Shown: positions 17,985 to 26,345 of the stretch, one piece after another
How positions within the stretch are numbered: the first letter of the stretch is position 1
Layout of the letters: each line of letters starts with the position of its first letter
From: an uncultured Verrucomicrobiota bacterium
Lineage (GTDB): Bacteria > Verrucomicrobiota > Verrucomicrobiia > Limisphaerales > UBA9464
DNA length: 44,271 nucleotides
Direction of reading: 5' to 3'
NCBI GenBank assembly: GCA_903880005.1
Contig: CAIRNV010000090.1
Location: forward strand, 1 to 44,271
Program-made: the position numbers and the translations under genes
Notes under the pieces: model-generated
What the model was told of the DNA's origin: nothing
Seen by the model: only the letters and a program-made list of their open reading frames with translations
Database searches by the model: none

Positions 17985-18976
17985 GGCAGCTTCCTCCACA
18001 CCGTGTGCGACAACGCCATCTCCAGCACCAGCAACCCGACGGCCGGCCACGCCAGCAAGGCCATCCACTCCTCCCACGCCGCGAACCGCCGCGCCTCCAT
18101 CTCCGTCTTCTCCATCTGGTCGATCTCCGCGTAGATCGACCGCATCGTCTTCGTGGAGTCCGCCCGGTAGTACTTCCCGCCCGTCCGCGCCGCCACCTGC
18201 CTCAACGTCTCCTCGTCGATGTCCACCGGCACCTGCCGGTACACCTTCCTTCCAAAGCCATCCACGCCCACCGGCGTCGGGGCCGTCCCCTGCGTCCCGA
18301 TCCCGATCGTGTACACCTTGACCCCCAGTGCCGCCGCCGCATCCGCCGCCGTCAGCGGCGGGATGTCCCCCGCGTTGTTCTGCCCGTCCGTCATCAACAC
18401 GACGATCCGGCTCTTCGACGGCAGGTCACGCAGCCGGTTCACCGCCGTGGACAACGCCGCCCCAATCGCCGTCCCCTGCTCGTTCAACGCCTCCAGCCTC
18501 CTCATGTTCCTCAGCAGGAAACCGTGGTCCAACGTCGGCGGCGCCGCGATGTACGCCCGCGCCGCGAACACCACCAACCCGAACCGGTCCGCAGGACGGT
18601 TCTCCACGAAGGTCTTCAGCACGTCCTTCGCCACCTCGATGCGGTTCACGCGGCTCCCGCCCAGCTCGAAGTCCTCCGCCAGCATCGATCCCGAGAGGTC
18701 CAGCGCGACCGCGATGTCCACGCCGCTGGCCTTCAACGGCGCGCGTCCCGCGCCCACCTGGGGCCGGGCCAACGCCAGCACCAGGAACACCAACGACACC
18801 CATCGCAAGCCCCGCAGGAACCGGCCCGCACGCGACTGCGCCAGCCCCGTGATCCCCTTCATCAACGACACCGTGGAATAGACCAAAGCGACGTCCCGCC
18901 CCCAGCGCACCCGCAGCCACCCCGCGAGCGGCAGGAGCAGCAAGGCCAGCAACCACCAAGGCGACTCCAGCCTCAT
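17981..18976 (-). CDS. BatA-like VWA-domain membrane protein
   Basis: A 331-residue protein: N-terminal helix (SPWWLLALLLLPLAGWL), second helix (WVSLVFLVLALARP) ending in the ARPQ motif usual before the Bat VWA domain, then VWA with DLSGSMLAED (MIDAS DxSxS, about 92-101), the threonine loop (NEQGTAIGAAL) and MTDGQNNAGD (about 184-193). A last helix (WMALLAWPAVGLLVLEMAL) precedes the C-terminus. The MIDAS site is complete, so metal-dependent binding is plausible. ATG 18976 overlaps the DUF4381-like gene as ATGA. Confidence 0.87.
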   Translation of the reverse strand: MRLESPWWLLALLLLPLAGWLRVRWGRDVALVYSTVSLMKGITGLAQSRAGRFLRGLRWVSLVFLVLALARPQVGAGRAPLKASGVDIAVALDLSGSMLAEDFELGGSRVNRIEVAKDVLKTFVENRPADRFGLVVFAARAYIAAPPTLDHGFLLRNMRRLEALNEQGTAIGAALSTAVNRLRDLPSKSRIVVLMTDGQNNAGDIPPLTAADAAAALGVKVYTIGIGTQGTAPTPVGVDGFGRKVYRQVPVDIDEETLRQVAARTGGKYYRADSTKTMRSIYAEIDQMEKTEMEARRFAAWEEWMALLAWPAVGLLVLEMALSHTVWRKLP

Positions 18977-19704
18977 GCGCCACCTCCCGCCGCCGAACCC
19001 GCCGCCGTCCGCTCCACCATCCCCAACGCCGCCCCCTCCAGCCCATCCAACTCCGCGCCGCCGGGCTTCCAGCCCGCAAACTTCACCAGGTCGCACCAAC
19101 GAAGGAACTCACCCAGCCCGCCCGCATCCCCGATCCCCGGCAACTCCCGGCCCGCCAAGCCCGCGAGGAATTCCTCCGTCGTCTGCTCCGGCGCACGCAA
19201 CCCATGCCGGGCCTCCAGGTAAAACCTCACCGCATCCGAGACCTCCGCGACGTACCACCGCACGTCGCCCATCCCCTCGCGCGCCCGCAGGATCCGCTCC
19301 CGCGCCACCACGGACGGATCCGGCGGCGGCAGCGCCGGCCCCTCGGCAGCCCCCCGTCGTCGCCACCAGGCCGCCGCCAAGGTCCCGGCGGCGGCGCAGG
19401 CCAGCACCGCCCCGCCCCAGGGCACCCAACGCCACGGGTCCGGGATGTCCTCCGGACGCTGACGTTCCGCCTTCAACACCACCGCCCCCGATGTCCCGCC
19501 ACGGGCCCCGCCCGGCATCCCGCCCAGCCCCGGGGCCATGCCCGGACCCGGACCCGGACCCGGACCCGACGCGGGCGCGACGGGCCGGGCCGGCCCGTCC
19601 CCCGCCGCCGCGGTTGTCTTCTTGGCTGCCTCGACGGACAGGGGACAGCCCAGGACCCAGAGCATCCACCCCACCAAAGCGCAACCCAGCCTCGCCCGGA
19701 TCAC
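18973..19704 (-). CDS. DUF4381-like membrane protein of the Bat cluster
   Basis: A 243-residue protein with a signal peptide (GCALVGWMLWVLGCPLSVEA), a G/P-rich linker containing four GP pairs, one membrane helix (VPWGGAVLACAAAGTLAAAWW, about 93-113) and a cytoplasmic helical domain (VSDAVRFYLEARHG, TTEEFLAGLAG, LGEFLRWCDLVKFAG) that looks like DUF4381, common between DUF58 and the VWA genes of Bat clusters. The start is GTG at 19704, overlapping the DUF58 stop as GTGA. Function is not known. Confidence 0.7.
   Translation of the reverse strand: MIRARLGCALVGWMLWVLGCPLSVEAAKKTTAAAGDGPARPVAPASGPGPGPGPGMAPGLGGMPGGARGGTSGAVVLKAERQRPEDIPDPWRWVPWGGAVLACAAAGTLAAAWWRRRGAAEGPALPPPDPSVVARERILRAREGMGDVRWYVAEVSDAVRFYLEARHGLRAPEQTTEEFLAGLAGRELPGIGDAGGLGEFLRWCDLVKFAGWKPGGAELDGLEGAALGMVERTAAGSAAGGGA
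19541..19564. repeat. 6-bp tandem repeat in the DUF4381-like gene
   Basis: Four perfect copies of cccgga (partly continued by cccgac) encode alternating Gly-Pro pairs in the periplasmic linker. Copy-number changes would stay in frame and lengthen or shorten the linker by two residues each. Confidence 0.8.
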
Positions 19705-20690
19705 CGACCCCTCCTCTTTGCACGGTGGTCGAAGAACGCGGCAAGCTGGCGGGCGTACCCCATCATCAACTCGTCCTCCGACCTCCCCCCATCCAAAGGC
19801 CCCGTCTCCAGCCGCAAGGCATCCACCCCGCTCCCGCGAAACAACCGCCCCAGCTCTTGCTGGCCTTTTTCAGACCGCATCCGGAACGCCTCGCGCCGTC
19901 GCTCGCCCAGCGTGTCCACCTCCACGCGCTCCCCCGTCTCCGCGTCCTCCACCAGCAACCGTCCCACGCCGGGCAACGTGAGCTCCCTCTCGTCGCCCAC
20001 CTGCAAGGCGACCACGTCGTGCTGCCGGGCCACCTGGCGCAGCAAGGAGGACGAGACCCGCGCCAACGTCAGGCTGCTCAGGACCCGCCGACGGAGGTGC
20101 GCCAGGATGGTGGAGGCGCTGGGGCGGGTCTCCGCGAGGAAGTCCGAGACCACCACCACCACGGCCCGGCCCGGCAGCATGCGCCGGGCAAACTCGAGGG
20201 CCTCGTTGACCGACGTCCCGGGGAACCGCGGCTCCCGGCACAGGATGTCGCGCACGACCCGCAGGACGTGCCGACGTCCCTTCCGGGGCGGCAGGTAGTG
20301 CTCCACCACCTCCGAGAAAAGCACCAGCCCCACGCGGTCCTGGTTGCGGATGGCGCTGAACGCCACCATCGAGGCCAGCCATGCCGCCACCTCGCGCTTG
20401 GAGACCTTGCCCGAGGCAAACAGCCCGGAACGGCTCAGGTCCACGAGCAACATCACGGTCAGCTCGCGTTCCTCGCGGAACTTCTTCACGAACGGATGGT
20501 TCATGCGGGCGGTGACGTTCCAGTCGATGGTCCGCACCTCGTCGCCGGGCTGGTACTCGCGCACCTCGTCGAAGTCCATGCCCGCGCCCTTGAAGGCCGA
20601 GTGGTACTGGCCCGCCAACGAGTCCGACACCAGCCGGCGCGTGCGGATCTCGATCTGCCGGATCTTGCGGAGTCGTTCCTCGGCGGTCAT
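19701..20690 (-). CDS. DUF58 domain protein
   Basis: A 329-residue soluble protein with the DUF58 signature REYQPGDEVRTIDWNVTARM (44-63) and a VWA-like fold continuing through VMLLVDLSRSGLFA, VVSDFLAETR and ALQVGDERE. There is no membrane helix. DUF58 proteins are encoded beside MoxR AAA+ ATPases in Bat and related clusters and are thought to be their partners. The gene is 48 bases after moxR. Start at ATG 20690 (MTAEERLRKIRQIE), the conserved N-terminus. Confidence 0.88.
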   Translation of the reverse strand: MTAEERLRKIRQIEIRTRRLVSDSLAGQYHSAFKGAGMDFDEVREYQPGDEVRTIDWNVTARMNHPFVKKFREERELTVMLLVDLSRSGLFASGKVSKREVAAWLASMVAFSAIRNQDRVGLVLFSEVVEHYLPPRKGRRHVLRVVRDILCREPRFPGTSVNEALEFARRMLPGRAVVVVVSDFLAETRPSASTILAHLRRRVLSSLTLARVSSSLLRQVARQHDVVALQVGDERELTLPGVGRLLVEDAETGERVEVDTLGERRREAFRMRSEKGQQELGRLFRGSGVDALRLETGPLDGGRSEDELMMGYARQLAAFFDHRAKRRGR

Positions 20691-20738
20691 TCGATGGCCT
20701 GCGTGGACGTGCCGTTGCCGGTGCGCGCGTGCCAACCC

Positions 20739-21728
20739 TCACGGCACCGGCAACTCGTCGAGGATGCGTTGCACGATGCCCTCCGACGTCTTGTCCTCCG
20801 CCTCCGCCTCGTAGGTCACCGTCACGCGATGCCGCAGCACGTCCATGGCCACGCTCTTCACGTCCTGCGGCGTCACGTAGCCGCGCCCGCGCAGGAAGGC
20901 ATGCGCCCGCGACGCCAGCGCCAGGGCGATCGTGGCCCGCGGCGACGCGCCCATCTGGATCATCCCGTCCAACTTCAGCCGGTAGGCCTTGGGGTCCCTC
21001 GTCGCGCACACCAGGTCCACGATGTAGTCCCGCACCGCGTCGTCCATGTACATCTCGTTCAACACCCGGCGCGCCCTCAGGATGTCGTCCGGGGAAACCA
21101 CGGGCTTCGCCGTGGGCTGGCCGCCCGTGCGCGCCATCAAGTCCATGATCTGGCGCTCCTCCGACCGGCTCGGGTAGCCCACCTTGATCTTCAGCATGAA
21201 GCGGTCCACCTGCGCCTCGGGCAGCACGTAGGTGCCCTCCTGCTCCACCGGGTTCTGCGTCGCCAGCACCAGGAACGGCTCCTCCAAAAGAAACGTCTGC
21301 TCCCCGATCGTCACCTGCCGCTCCTGCATCGACTCCAGCAATGCGGACTGCACCTTCGCCGGCGCACGGTTGATCTCGTCGGCCAAGACCAGGTTTGCGA
21401 ACACCGGCCCCCGCCGGATCGTGAACGCCCCCGACTGGGGGTTGTAAACCTGCGTGCCAACGACGTCGGCGGGCAACATGTCCGGCGTGAACTGGATTCG
21501 GGAGAACCGCACGTGCAACGCCGTGGCCAGCGTCTTCACCGACAACGTCTTCGCCAATCCCGGCACGCCCTCCAGCAGCACGTGCCCGTTGGCCAGCAAG
21601 CCAATCACCAGGCGCTCCACCAGGTATCGCTGGCCCACCACGCACTGGTTGATCTCCGAAAACAACGGCGCCAGGAAGGCGGACGCCTCCTCCACCGCCG
21701 CATTTGCCGCCACGGGTGCTGAACTCAT
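20739..21728 (-). CDS. MoxR-family AAA+ ATPase
   Basis: A 329-residue AAA+ ATPase. Walker A is GVPGLAKT (54-61), Walker B LVLADEIN (113-120), and sensor-1 ATQNPVEQEG (156-165). The family-specific FTPDMLPADVVGTQVY (80-95) and QVDRFM follow, with a helical lid at the C-terminus. MoxR ATPases act as chaperones that mature or remodel VWA-containing partners; the partners here should be the DUF58 and VWA proteins that follow. It is the first gene of the Bat run and sits back-to-back with mpl. Start at ATG 21728 (MSSAPVAAN). Confidence 0.93.
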   Translation of the reverse strand: MSSAPVAANAAVEEASAFLAPLFSEINQCVVGQRYLVERLVIGLLANGHVLLEGVPGLAKTLSVKTLATALHVRFSRIQFTPDMLPADVVGTQVYNPQSGAFTIRRGPVFANLVLADEINRAPAKVQSALLESMQERQVTIGEQTFLLEEPFLVLATQNPVEQEGTYVLPEAQVDRFMLKIKVGYPSRSEERQIMDLMARTGGQPTAKPVVSPDDILRARRVLNEMYMDDAVRDYIVDLVCATRDPKAYRLKLDGMIQMGASPRATIALALASRAHAFLRGRGYVTPQDVKSVAMDVLRHRVTVTYEAEAEDKTSEGIVQRILDELPVP

Positions 21729-21845
21729 CCACGCCTGTATGCCGCACGTGGCCCGTCGCCGCAACGCGCTTCTCCCCGAACGACGACCACGCTCACGCCG
21801 GGTTTCCGTTTGCCCCTCGGCCCCGCCTCCCCAACCTCCCCACCC
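21729..21845. promoter_or_regulatory. Divergent promoter region between moxR and mpl
   Basis: This 117-base gap must contain the start signals for the Bat cluster (minus) and for mpl (plus), because the two genes point away from each other. I see no convincing -10/-35 hexamers and no strong palindrome. Confidence 0.4.
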
Positions 21846-23258
21846 ATGCTTTCACCCGTCCGGAGCGTCCACTTCGTCGGCATCGCCGGCACCGCCATGG
21901 CCAGCGCCGCCGCCGCCATGCACCAACGCGGCTTCGCCATCACCGGCTCCGACCACAACATCTACCCGCCGATGTCCGACTTCCTCGCCTCGCGGGGAAT
22001 CCCCGTCCATGCGCCCTACCACGCCGACAACCTCCGCCACCGGCCGGACCTCGTCGTGATCGGCAACGCCATCTCGCGCGGCAACCCGGAGGCCGAGGCC
22101 GTGCTCGACGGGAAGCTCCGCTATTGCTCCCTGCCCGAGTTGCTCAAGGAGTTCTTCATCCGCGGCCGCCGCTCCCTCGTGGTCACCGGCACCCACGGCA
22201 AGACCACCACCACGTCCCTCCTCGCCTGGACCCTCGAGCACGCCAGGCTCAACCCTTCCTTCCTCATCGGCGGCATCCCCCGCAACCTGCACCAGGGCGC
22301 GCGCTTCACCGACTCCCCCTGGTTCGTCATCGAGGGCGACGAGTACGACACCGCCTTCTTCGACAAGCGCTCCAAGTTCGTCCACTACCTCCCGGAGGTC
22401 GTCGTCATGAACAACCTCGAGTTCGACCACGCCGACATCTTCCCTTCCCTGCCCGACATCCAGCTCGCCTTCCAGCGCCTCGCCGTCCTCGTCCCGCGCA
22501 ACGGCCTCCTCCTGGCCAACGGCGACGACCCCAACCTCCAGCCCATCCTCGCCAAGGCCCCCTGCCCCGTCCGCACCTTCGGCCTCGGCCCCTCCAACGA
22601 CCTCCGCGCCGTGGACATCGACCTCGCCCCCGGCCATTCCGCCTTCACCCTCGGCCCCACGCGCTTCCAGATCCCGCTCGTCGGCGAGTTCAACGTCCGC
22701 AATGCCCTCGCCGTCGTCGCAGCCGCCCGCAACGCCGGGATCCCCGACGACGCCATCCAGGCCGCCTTCGACTCCTTCCTCGGCATCGCGCGGCGCATGG
22801 ACATCCGGGGCGAATCCGGCGGCGTCACCGTCGTCGATGACTTCGCGCACCATCCCACCGCGCTCCGCGAGACCCTGCGCGCCCTGCGCGTGCGGTTCGC
22901 AGGCCGACGCCTCTGGGCCATCTTCGAGCCCCGCTCCAACACCACCCGCCGCAACGTCTTCCAGGCCGATCTCGCCGGGGCGCTCGCGCTGGCCGACCAC
23001 GTCGTCGTCTCCAAGGTCGCAAGGCTCGAATTGCTCCAACCCGGCGAACGCCTCGACCCCGAGCGCCTGATCCGTGACATCCAGTCCGCCAACGTCCCCG
23101 CCGCCTACCTTCCCGACGCCCCCGCCATCGTGGAGCACGTCGCCGCCCAGGCTCGGCCGGGCGACGTCGCCTGCGTCTTCTCCAACGGCGGCTTCGACAA
23201 CATCCACGACCGCCTCCTCCGCCGCCTGGCCGGCGCGATCCCGTCGGAAGGCAGGTGA
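21846..23258 (+). CDS. mpl: Mpl: UDP-N-acetylmuramate:L-alanyl-gamma-D-glutamyl-meso-diaminopimelate ligase
   Basis: A 470-residue Mur ligase. VHFVGIAGTAMASAA (8-22) is the UDP-sugar-binding N-domain, VTGTHGKTTTTSLLAW (113-128) the ATP P-loop, and EGDEYDTAFFDKRSKF and NNLEFDHADIF are typical of Mpl rather than MurC. A C-terminal ligase domain has VVDDFAHHPTA and FEPRSNTTRR. It ligates recovered murein tripeptide to UDP-MurNAc during peptidoglycan recycling, in the cytoplasm. Start at ATG 21846 (MLSPVRSVHF). It is a single plus-strand gene facing the EamA gene tail-to-tail. MurC is the alternative, but the DKRSKF segment supports Mpl. Confidence 0.9.
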   Translation: MLSPVRSVHFVGIAGTAMASAAAAMHQRGFAITGSDHNIYPPMSDFLASRGIPVHAPYHADNLRHRPDLVVIGNAISRGNPEAEAVLDGKLRYCSLPELLKEFFIRGRRSLVVTGTHGKTTTTSLLAWTLEHARLNPSFLIGGIPRNLHQGARFTDSPWFVIEGDEYDTAFFDKRSKFVHYLPEVVVMNNLEFDHADIFPSLPDIQLAFQRLAVLVPRNGLLLANGDDPNLQPILAKAPCPVRTFGLGPSNDLRAVDIDLAPGHSAFTLGPTRFQIPLVGEFNVRNALAVVAAARNAGIPDDAIQAAFDSFLGIARRMDIRGESGGVTVVDDFAHHPTALRETLRALRVRFAGRRLWAIFEPRSNTTRRNVFQADLAGALALADHVVVSKVARLELLQPGERLDPERLIRDIQSANVPAAYLPDAPAIVEHVAAQARPGDVACVFSNGGFDNIHDRLLRRLAGAIPSEGR

Positions 23259-23306
23259 CGGTGCTGCGCCATGGAGGACGGCCGCAGGCCATCCCCGCTG
23301 CCAGGC

Positions 23307-24320
23307 TCAAGCCCCCAAGGCCAGCCACACCACGCCCGCGACGCCAATGCATCCCCCCACCACCGAGGGCACGCGCGGCCGCTGCCCCTCCAACGCCCAC
23401 GACAACGGGATCACCGCCAAGGGCGTCAGCGCCGAGACTGCCATGACGATCCCGGTGGGTTGCCGCGACAAGGCCCACTGGTAGCACGCCACCCCAAGCG
23501 TCGGGCCGCTCAAGGCGTTGATCACCACCCATGGCGCCGCCCTCCTCCCGCGCGACGACGACATCCGGGGCTCCCGATCCGTCGCCGCAGCCCCGCCCGC
23601 GCGGACACGCTGCAACCACCACCACGCCACGATGAACAGCACGCCCGCCCAGATCCGCTGGTAGGCCACCGTGAGGCCATCCACCGGATGCCCGGCGCTC
23701 GCCGACAACAGCGTCCCGTGCCGGCTCAGGACGGCGCCCATGCCCTGCCCAGCCGCCGCCACCACACCCAACAACATGGCCCCATAGCCCGGTCCGCCCG
23801 AAGCGCCACACCGGATCGAGGAGCCTGCGGACCCCGGGCTTTCCCCAGGATCAAGACCCGTGGATGAGGAAGCGACGGAACGGCCCCCGGCCGTTGCCTC
23901 GATCCCGTCCCGCCGCCGTCGCGGCATCAAGGCGACGGTCACGCCCGCGAGAATCACCGCGATCGCGCACAGTTGCGTGGGTCGCAACGACGTCCCCAGC
24001 CATGCCCATTCAACGGCGAGGCCAATGGGGACCGAGAGGCACTGCACCATGAGGCTCGCGAGTTGCGCGCCCAGGCGAGGCAGCGCCAGGAACAAGGCCG
24101 TGTCGCAAATCCCGAAGCCCACGAGCCCGCTCGCGAGGAACCACGCCAACGCCGGCCCCGAAAACCCGCCACCCCACCCATGCGCGTACAGGCCCAGGAA
24201 CGCCGTCGCCAGAAGGATCCGGACCAACGAGGCGTCGTTGGAGCCCAGGTGGTGGATGGACCGCCGCGCCGCCACCGACGACAGCGCAAACAACCCCACG
24301 GCCATGGCGGCGGGAAACAT
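23307..24320 (-). CDS. EamA/DMT-family transporter
   Basis: A 337-residue membrane protein with about ten hydrophobic helices arranged as two EamA repeats: helices 1-5 up to about residue 130, a polar loop of about 60 residues rich in G and S, then helices 6-10. The second repeat ends with TGIVMAVSALTPLAVIPLSWALEG, the usual EamA pore helix. The first helix begins at MFPAAMAVGLFALSS. The substrate cannot be predicted. It lies 21 bases downstream of rpe, in the dapB-folK-rpe group. Confidence 0.82.
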   Translation of the reverse strand: MFPAAMAVGLFALSSVAARRSIHHLGSNDASLVRILLATAFLGLYAHGWGGGFSGPALAWFLASGLVGFGICDTALFLALPRLGAQLASLMVQCLSVPIGLAVEWAWLGTSLRPTQLCAIAVILAGVTVALMPRRRRDGIEATAGGRSVASSSTGLDPGESPGSAGSSIRCGASGGPGYGAMLLGVVAAAGQGMGAVLSRHGTLLSASAGHPVDGLTVAYQRIWAGVLFIVAWWWLQRVRAGGAAATDREPRMSSSRGRRAAPWVVINALSGPTLGVACYQWALSRQPTGIVMAVSALTPLAVIPLSWALEGQRPRVPSVVGGCIGVAGVVWLALGA

Positions 24321-24341
24321 GCGATGCGTCGTGCCGCGGCC

Positions 24342-25040
24342 CTAGCCCCCGGACGCGAGCTTGAAGTCCCCGCCCGCCGCCGGGGAGGCCGCCGCCGCCA
24401 GCCGCCGCATCCGGCGCACCGCATGGCCCAGGTTCCGGTGGCGGAACAACGCCGTGCCCGCCACCAGCGTGTCGGCCCCGGCCCGCGCGCACTCGACGGC
24501 CGTCTTGTCATTGATCCCGCCGTCCACCTCGATGCGAAACCCCAGCCCCAGATCGCGACGCCATGCCGCCACCTGCTGCACCTTGGGCACGCACTCCTCG
24601 ATGAACGGCTGCCCGCCAAAGCCCGGGTTCACCGTCATCACCAGCAACAGGTCGATGTGCGGAAGATACGGCCGCACCTCCGTGATGCGCGTGGGCGGGT
24701 TGATCGCCAGCCCCACCTTCTGGCCGTTGGCCCGAATCTTCCAAAGCAACGACGTCACCTGTTCCCCAAGCTCCACGTGCACCGTGATGCGGTCCGAGCC
24801 CGCGTCCGCAAAGGGCTTCAGCAGGATCTCGGGCGCCGAGCACATCAGGTGCACGTCCAGCGTCCTCTTGAAGTGCGGACGCACCACCCGCACCACCTCC
24901 GGCCCGAAGGAGATGTTCGGCACGAAGTGCCCGTCCATGATGTCCAGGTGCAGCCATTCGGCCCCCGAGCGATGCGCGCGGGCGGCCTCGGAGCCCAGTC
25001 GGCCGAAGTCCGACGCCAGCAATGAAGGTGCGATGATCAT
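24342..25040 (-). CDS. rpe: Ribulose-phosphate 3-epimerase
   Basis: A 232-residue TIM-barrel enzyme that interconverts ribulose 5-phosphate and xylulose 5-phosphate. APSLLASDFGRLG (4-16), LHLDIMDGHFVPNISFGP (31-48, metal-binding His and Asp), DVHLMCSAPE (62-71), MTVNPGFGGQPFI (about 137-149) and IEVDGGIN (about 173-180) are all family motifs. ATG 25040 overlaps the folK stop as ATGA. The C-terminal residues after RRLAAAAS are a short non-conserved tail. It is third in the dapB-folK-rpe-EamA run. Confidence 0.96.
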   Translation of the reverse strand: MIIAPSLLASDFGRLGSEAARAHRSGAEWLHLDIMDGHFVPNISFGPEVVRVVRPHFKRTLDVHLMCSAPEILLKPFADAGSDRITVHVELGEQVTSLLWKIRANGQKVGLAINPPTRITEVRPYLPHIDLLLVMTVNPGFGGQPFIEECVPKVQQVAAWRRDLGLGFRIEVDGGINDKTAVECARAGADTLVAGTALFRHRNLGHAVRRMRRLAAAASPAAGGDFKLASGG

Positions 25041-25546
25041 ATGGACTCCAGCCATCGAAGTGTTTCGTCGGTCCGCAACGCCGCCAGCAAGTCCGCCACC
25101 GTCCTGCCAAGGCCGGGCACGACGAACCCGGGCGCCACCTCGGCCCATGGCTGCAACACAAACCTCCGCGCATGCGCCCGCGGATGGGGCAGCACCAGCG
25201 TGGGTGTCGAGAGAACCAGGGAACCCCACGCCAGGATGTCGAGGTCCAGCGGCCGTGCCTCGTTGAGGACCTGCTTGGGGCGCCGGCCCGCCTCGCGCTC
25301 CATCGCCTGCAACGCCGAAAGCAACGACTGCGGCGTCTCGCCCTCGCGCGCCGTCAACGCCGCCACGGCATTCACGAACAAGGGCGAGCCCGGCGGGCAA
25401 TCGACGGGCGTGCTCGTCCACAATGACGACGCCCTCACGCCCCCCGCCGAACGCTCGCCCAGCGCCCCGATGGCCTCGCGCACGATCGCCGCCGAGTCAC
25501 CCAGGTTCGACCCCAGGGCCACGAAGATGGGAGTCCCGCCGCTCAC
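25037..25546 (-). CDS. folK: 2-amino-4-hydroxy-6-hydroxymethyldihydropteridine pyrophosphokinase FolK
   Basis: A 169-residue enzyme of folate synthesis that pyrophosphorylates the pterin alcohol. FVALGSNLGD (8-17), SPLFVNAV (54-61), NEARPLDLDIL (94-104, metal-binding Asp pair) and LPHPRAHARRFVLQP (118-132) are the HPPK motifs. The start is GTG at 25546, overlapping the dapB stop as GTGA, so translation is probably coupled. Length is normal for a stand-alone FolK. Confidence 0.93.
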   Translation of the reverse strand: MSGGTPIFVALGSNLGDSAAIVREAIGALGERSAGGVRASSLWTSTPVDCPPGSPLFVNAVAALTAREGETPQSLLSALQAMEREAGRRPKQVLNEARPLDLDILAWGSLVLSTPTLVLPHPRAHARRFVLQPWAEVAPGFVVPGLGRTVADLLAALRTDETLRWLESI

Positions 25547-26277
25547 CGGAGTCCCAGGACGTCCTGCATGTCATAGATTCCCGGCTTGCGGCCCTGCACC
25601 CACGCCGCCGCCCTCAACGCGCCGTTCGCAAACGTCTCCCGGCTGCTCGCCTTGTGCGTCAACTCCACCCGCTCGCCGTTCGCGGCGAAGATCACCGTGT
25701 GATCCCCCACCACGTCGCCGCCGCGCACCGCGTGAATCCCGATCTCCGACGACGTCCGTTCCCCGACGATTCCATGGCGGCCGTGCCGGATTTCCTCCTC
25801 CAGCTGGACCTTCCGCACGTCGCCCAGGATCTCCAGCAGCGTCGCCGCCGTCCCGCTGGGCGCGTCCTTCTTCAGCCGGTGATGCATCTCCACCACCTCG
25901 ATGTCGAACGACGGCCCCAGGATCTCCGCCGCCTTGCGCGTCAGCCAAAACAACGTGTTCACCCCCGTCGAGTAGTTCGACGCCCACACCACGGGAACGG
26001 AGGCCGCCGCCGCCCGGATGGCCGCCTTCTCGCTGTCATCGTGCCCCGTCGTCCCAATGACCATGGCCCGGCCATGCCGCGCGCACGCCGCCGCCACGCC
26101 CGGCGTCACGTGATGCAGCGTGAAGTCGATCACGACGTCGGCCGACGCGAGGTGCGCGGCGAGGTCGTCGCCCACGTCGATGCCCGCCACCACCTGCAAC
26201 GCCTCATGCCTCGGCGCGCACGCCAGCAGCGCCTGCCCCATCCGCCCCTTCGCCCCGTTCACCACGATTCGAGTCAT
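25543..26277 (-). CDS. dapB: 4-hydroxy-tetrahydrodipicolinate reductase DapB
   Basis: A 244-residue enzyme that reduces hydroxy-tetrahydrodipicolinate in diaminopimelate/lysine synthesis, supplying peptidoglycan cross-links. IVVNGAKGRMGQ (4-15) is the dinucleotide-binding loop. DVVIDFTLH, GTTGHD and SNYSTGVN follow, and EMHHRLKKDAPSGTA contains the catalytic His and substrate-binding Lys. Start at ATG 26277 (MTRIVVNGAKG); the open frame upstream is not family-like. First gene of the dapB-folK-rpe-EamA group, 68 bases after the secreted protein gene. Confidence 0.95.
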   Translation of the reverse strand: MTRIVVNGAKGRMGQALLACAPRHEALQVVAGIDVGDDLAAHLASADVVIDFTLHHVTPGVAAACARHGRAMVIGTTGHDDSEKAAIRAAAASVPVVWASNYSTGVNTLFWLTRKAAEILGPSFDIEVVEMHHRLKKDAPSGTAATLLEILGDVRKVQLEEEIRHGRHGIVGERTSSEIGIHAVRGGDVVGDHTVIFAANGERVELTHKASSRETFANGALRAAAWVQGRKPGIYDMQDVLGLR

Positions 26278-26345
26278 CGCGGACCCATGGAACACGAACC
26301 GCCCCCTCCAAGGGGAGCCGTAAGTTTGCCCGCCATCACGCCCCG

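Noticed and set aside
18975-21722. A 915-codon plus-strand frame opposite the DUF4381-like, DUF58 and MoxR genes
   Set aside because: It crosses several well-supported genes on the other strand and its composition is typical of an antisense shadow.
21852-23207. A 451-codon acidic, Gly/Val-rich minus-strand frame
   Set aside because: It is antisense to mpl, whose motifs are unambiguous.
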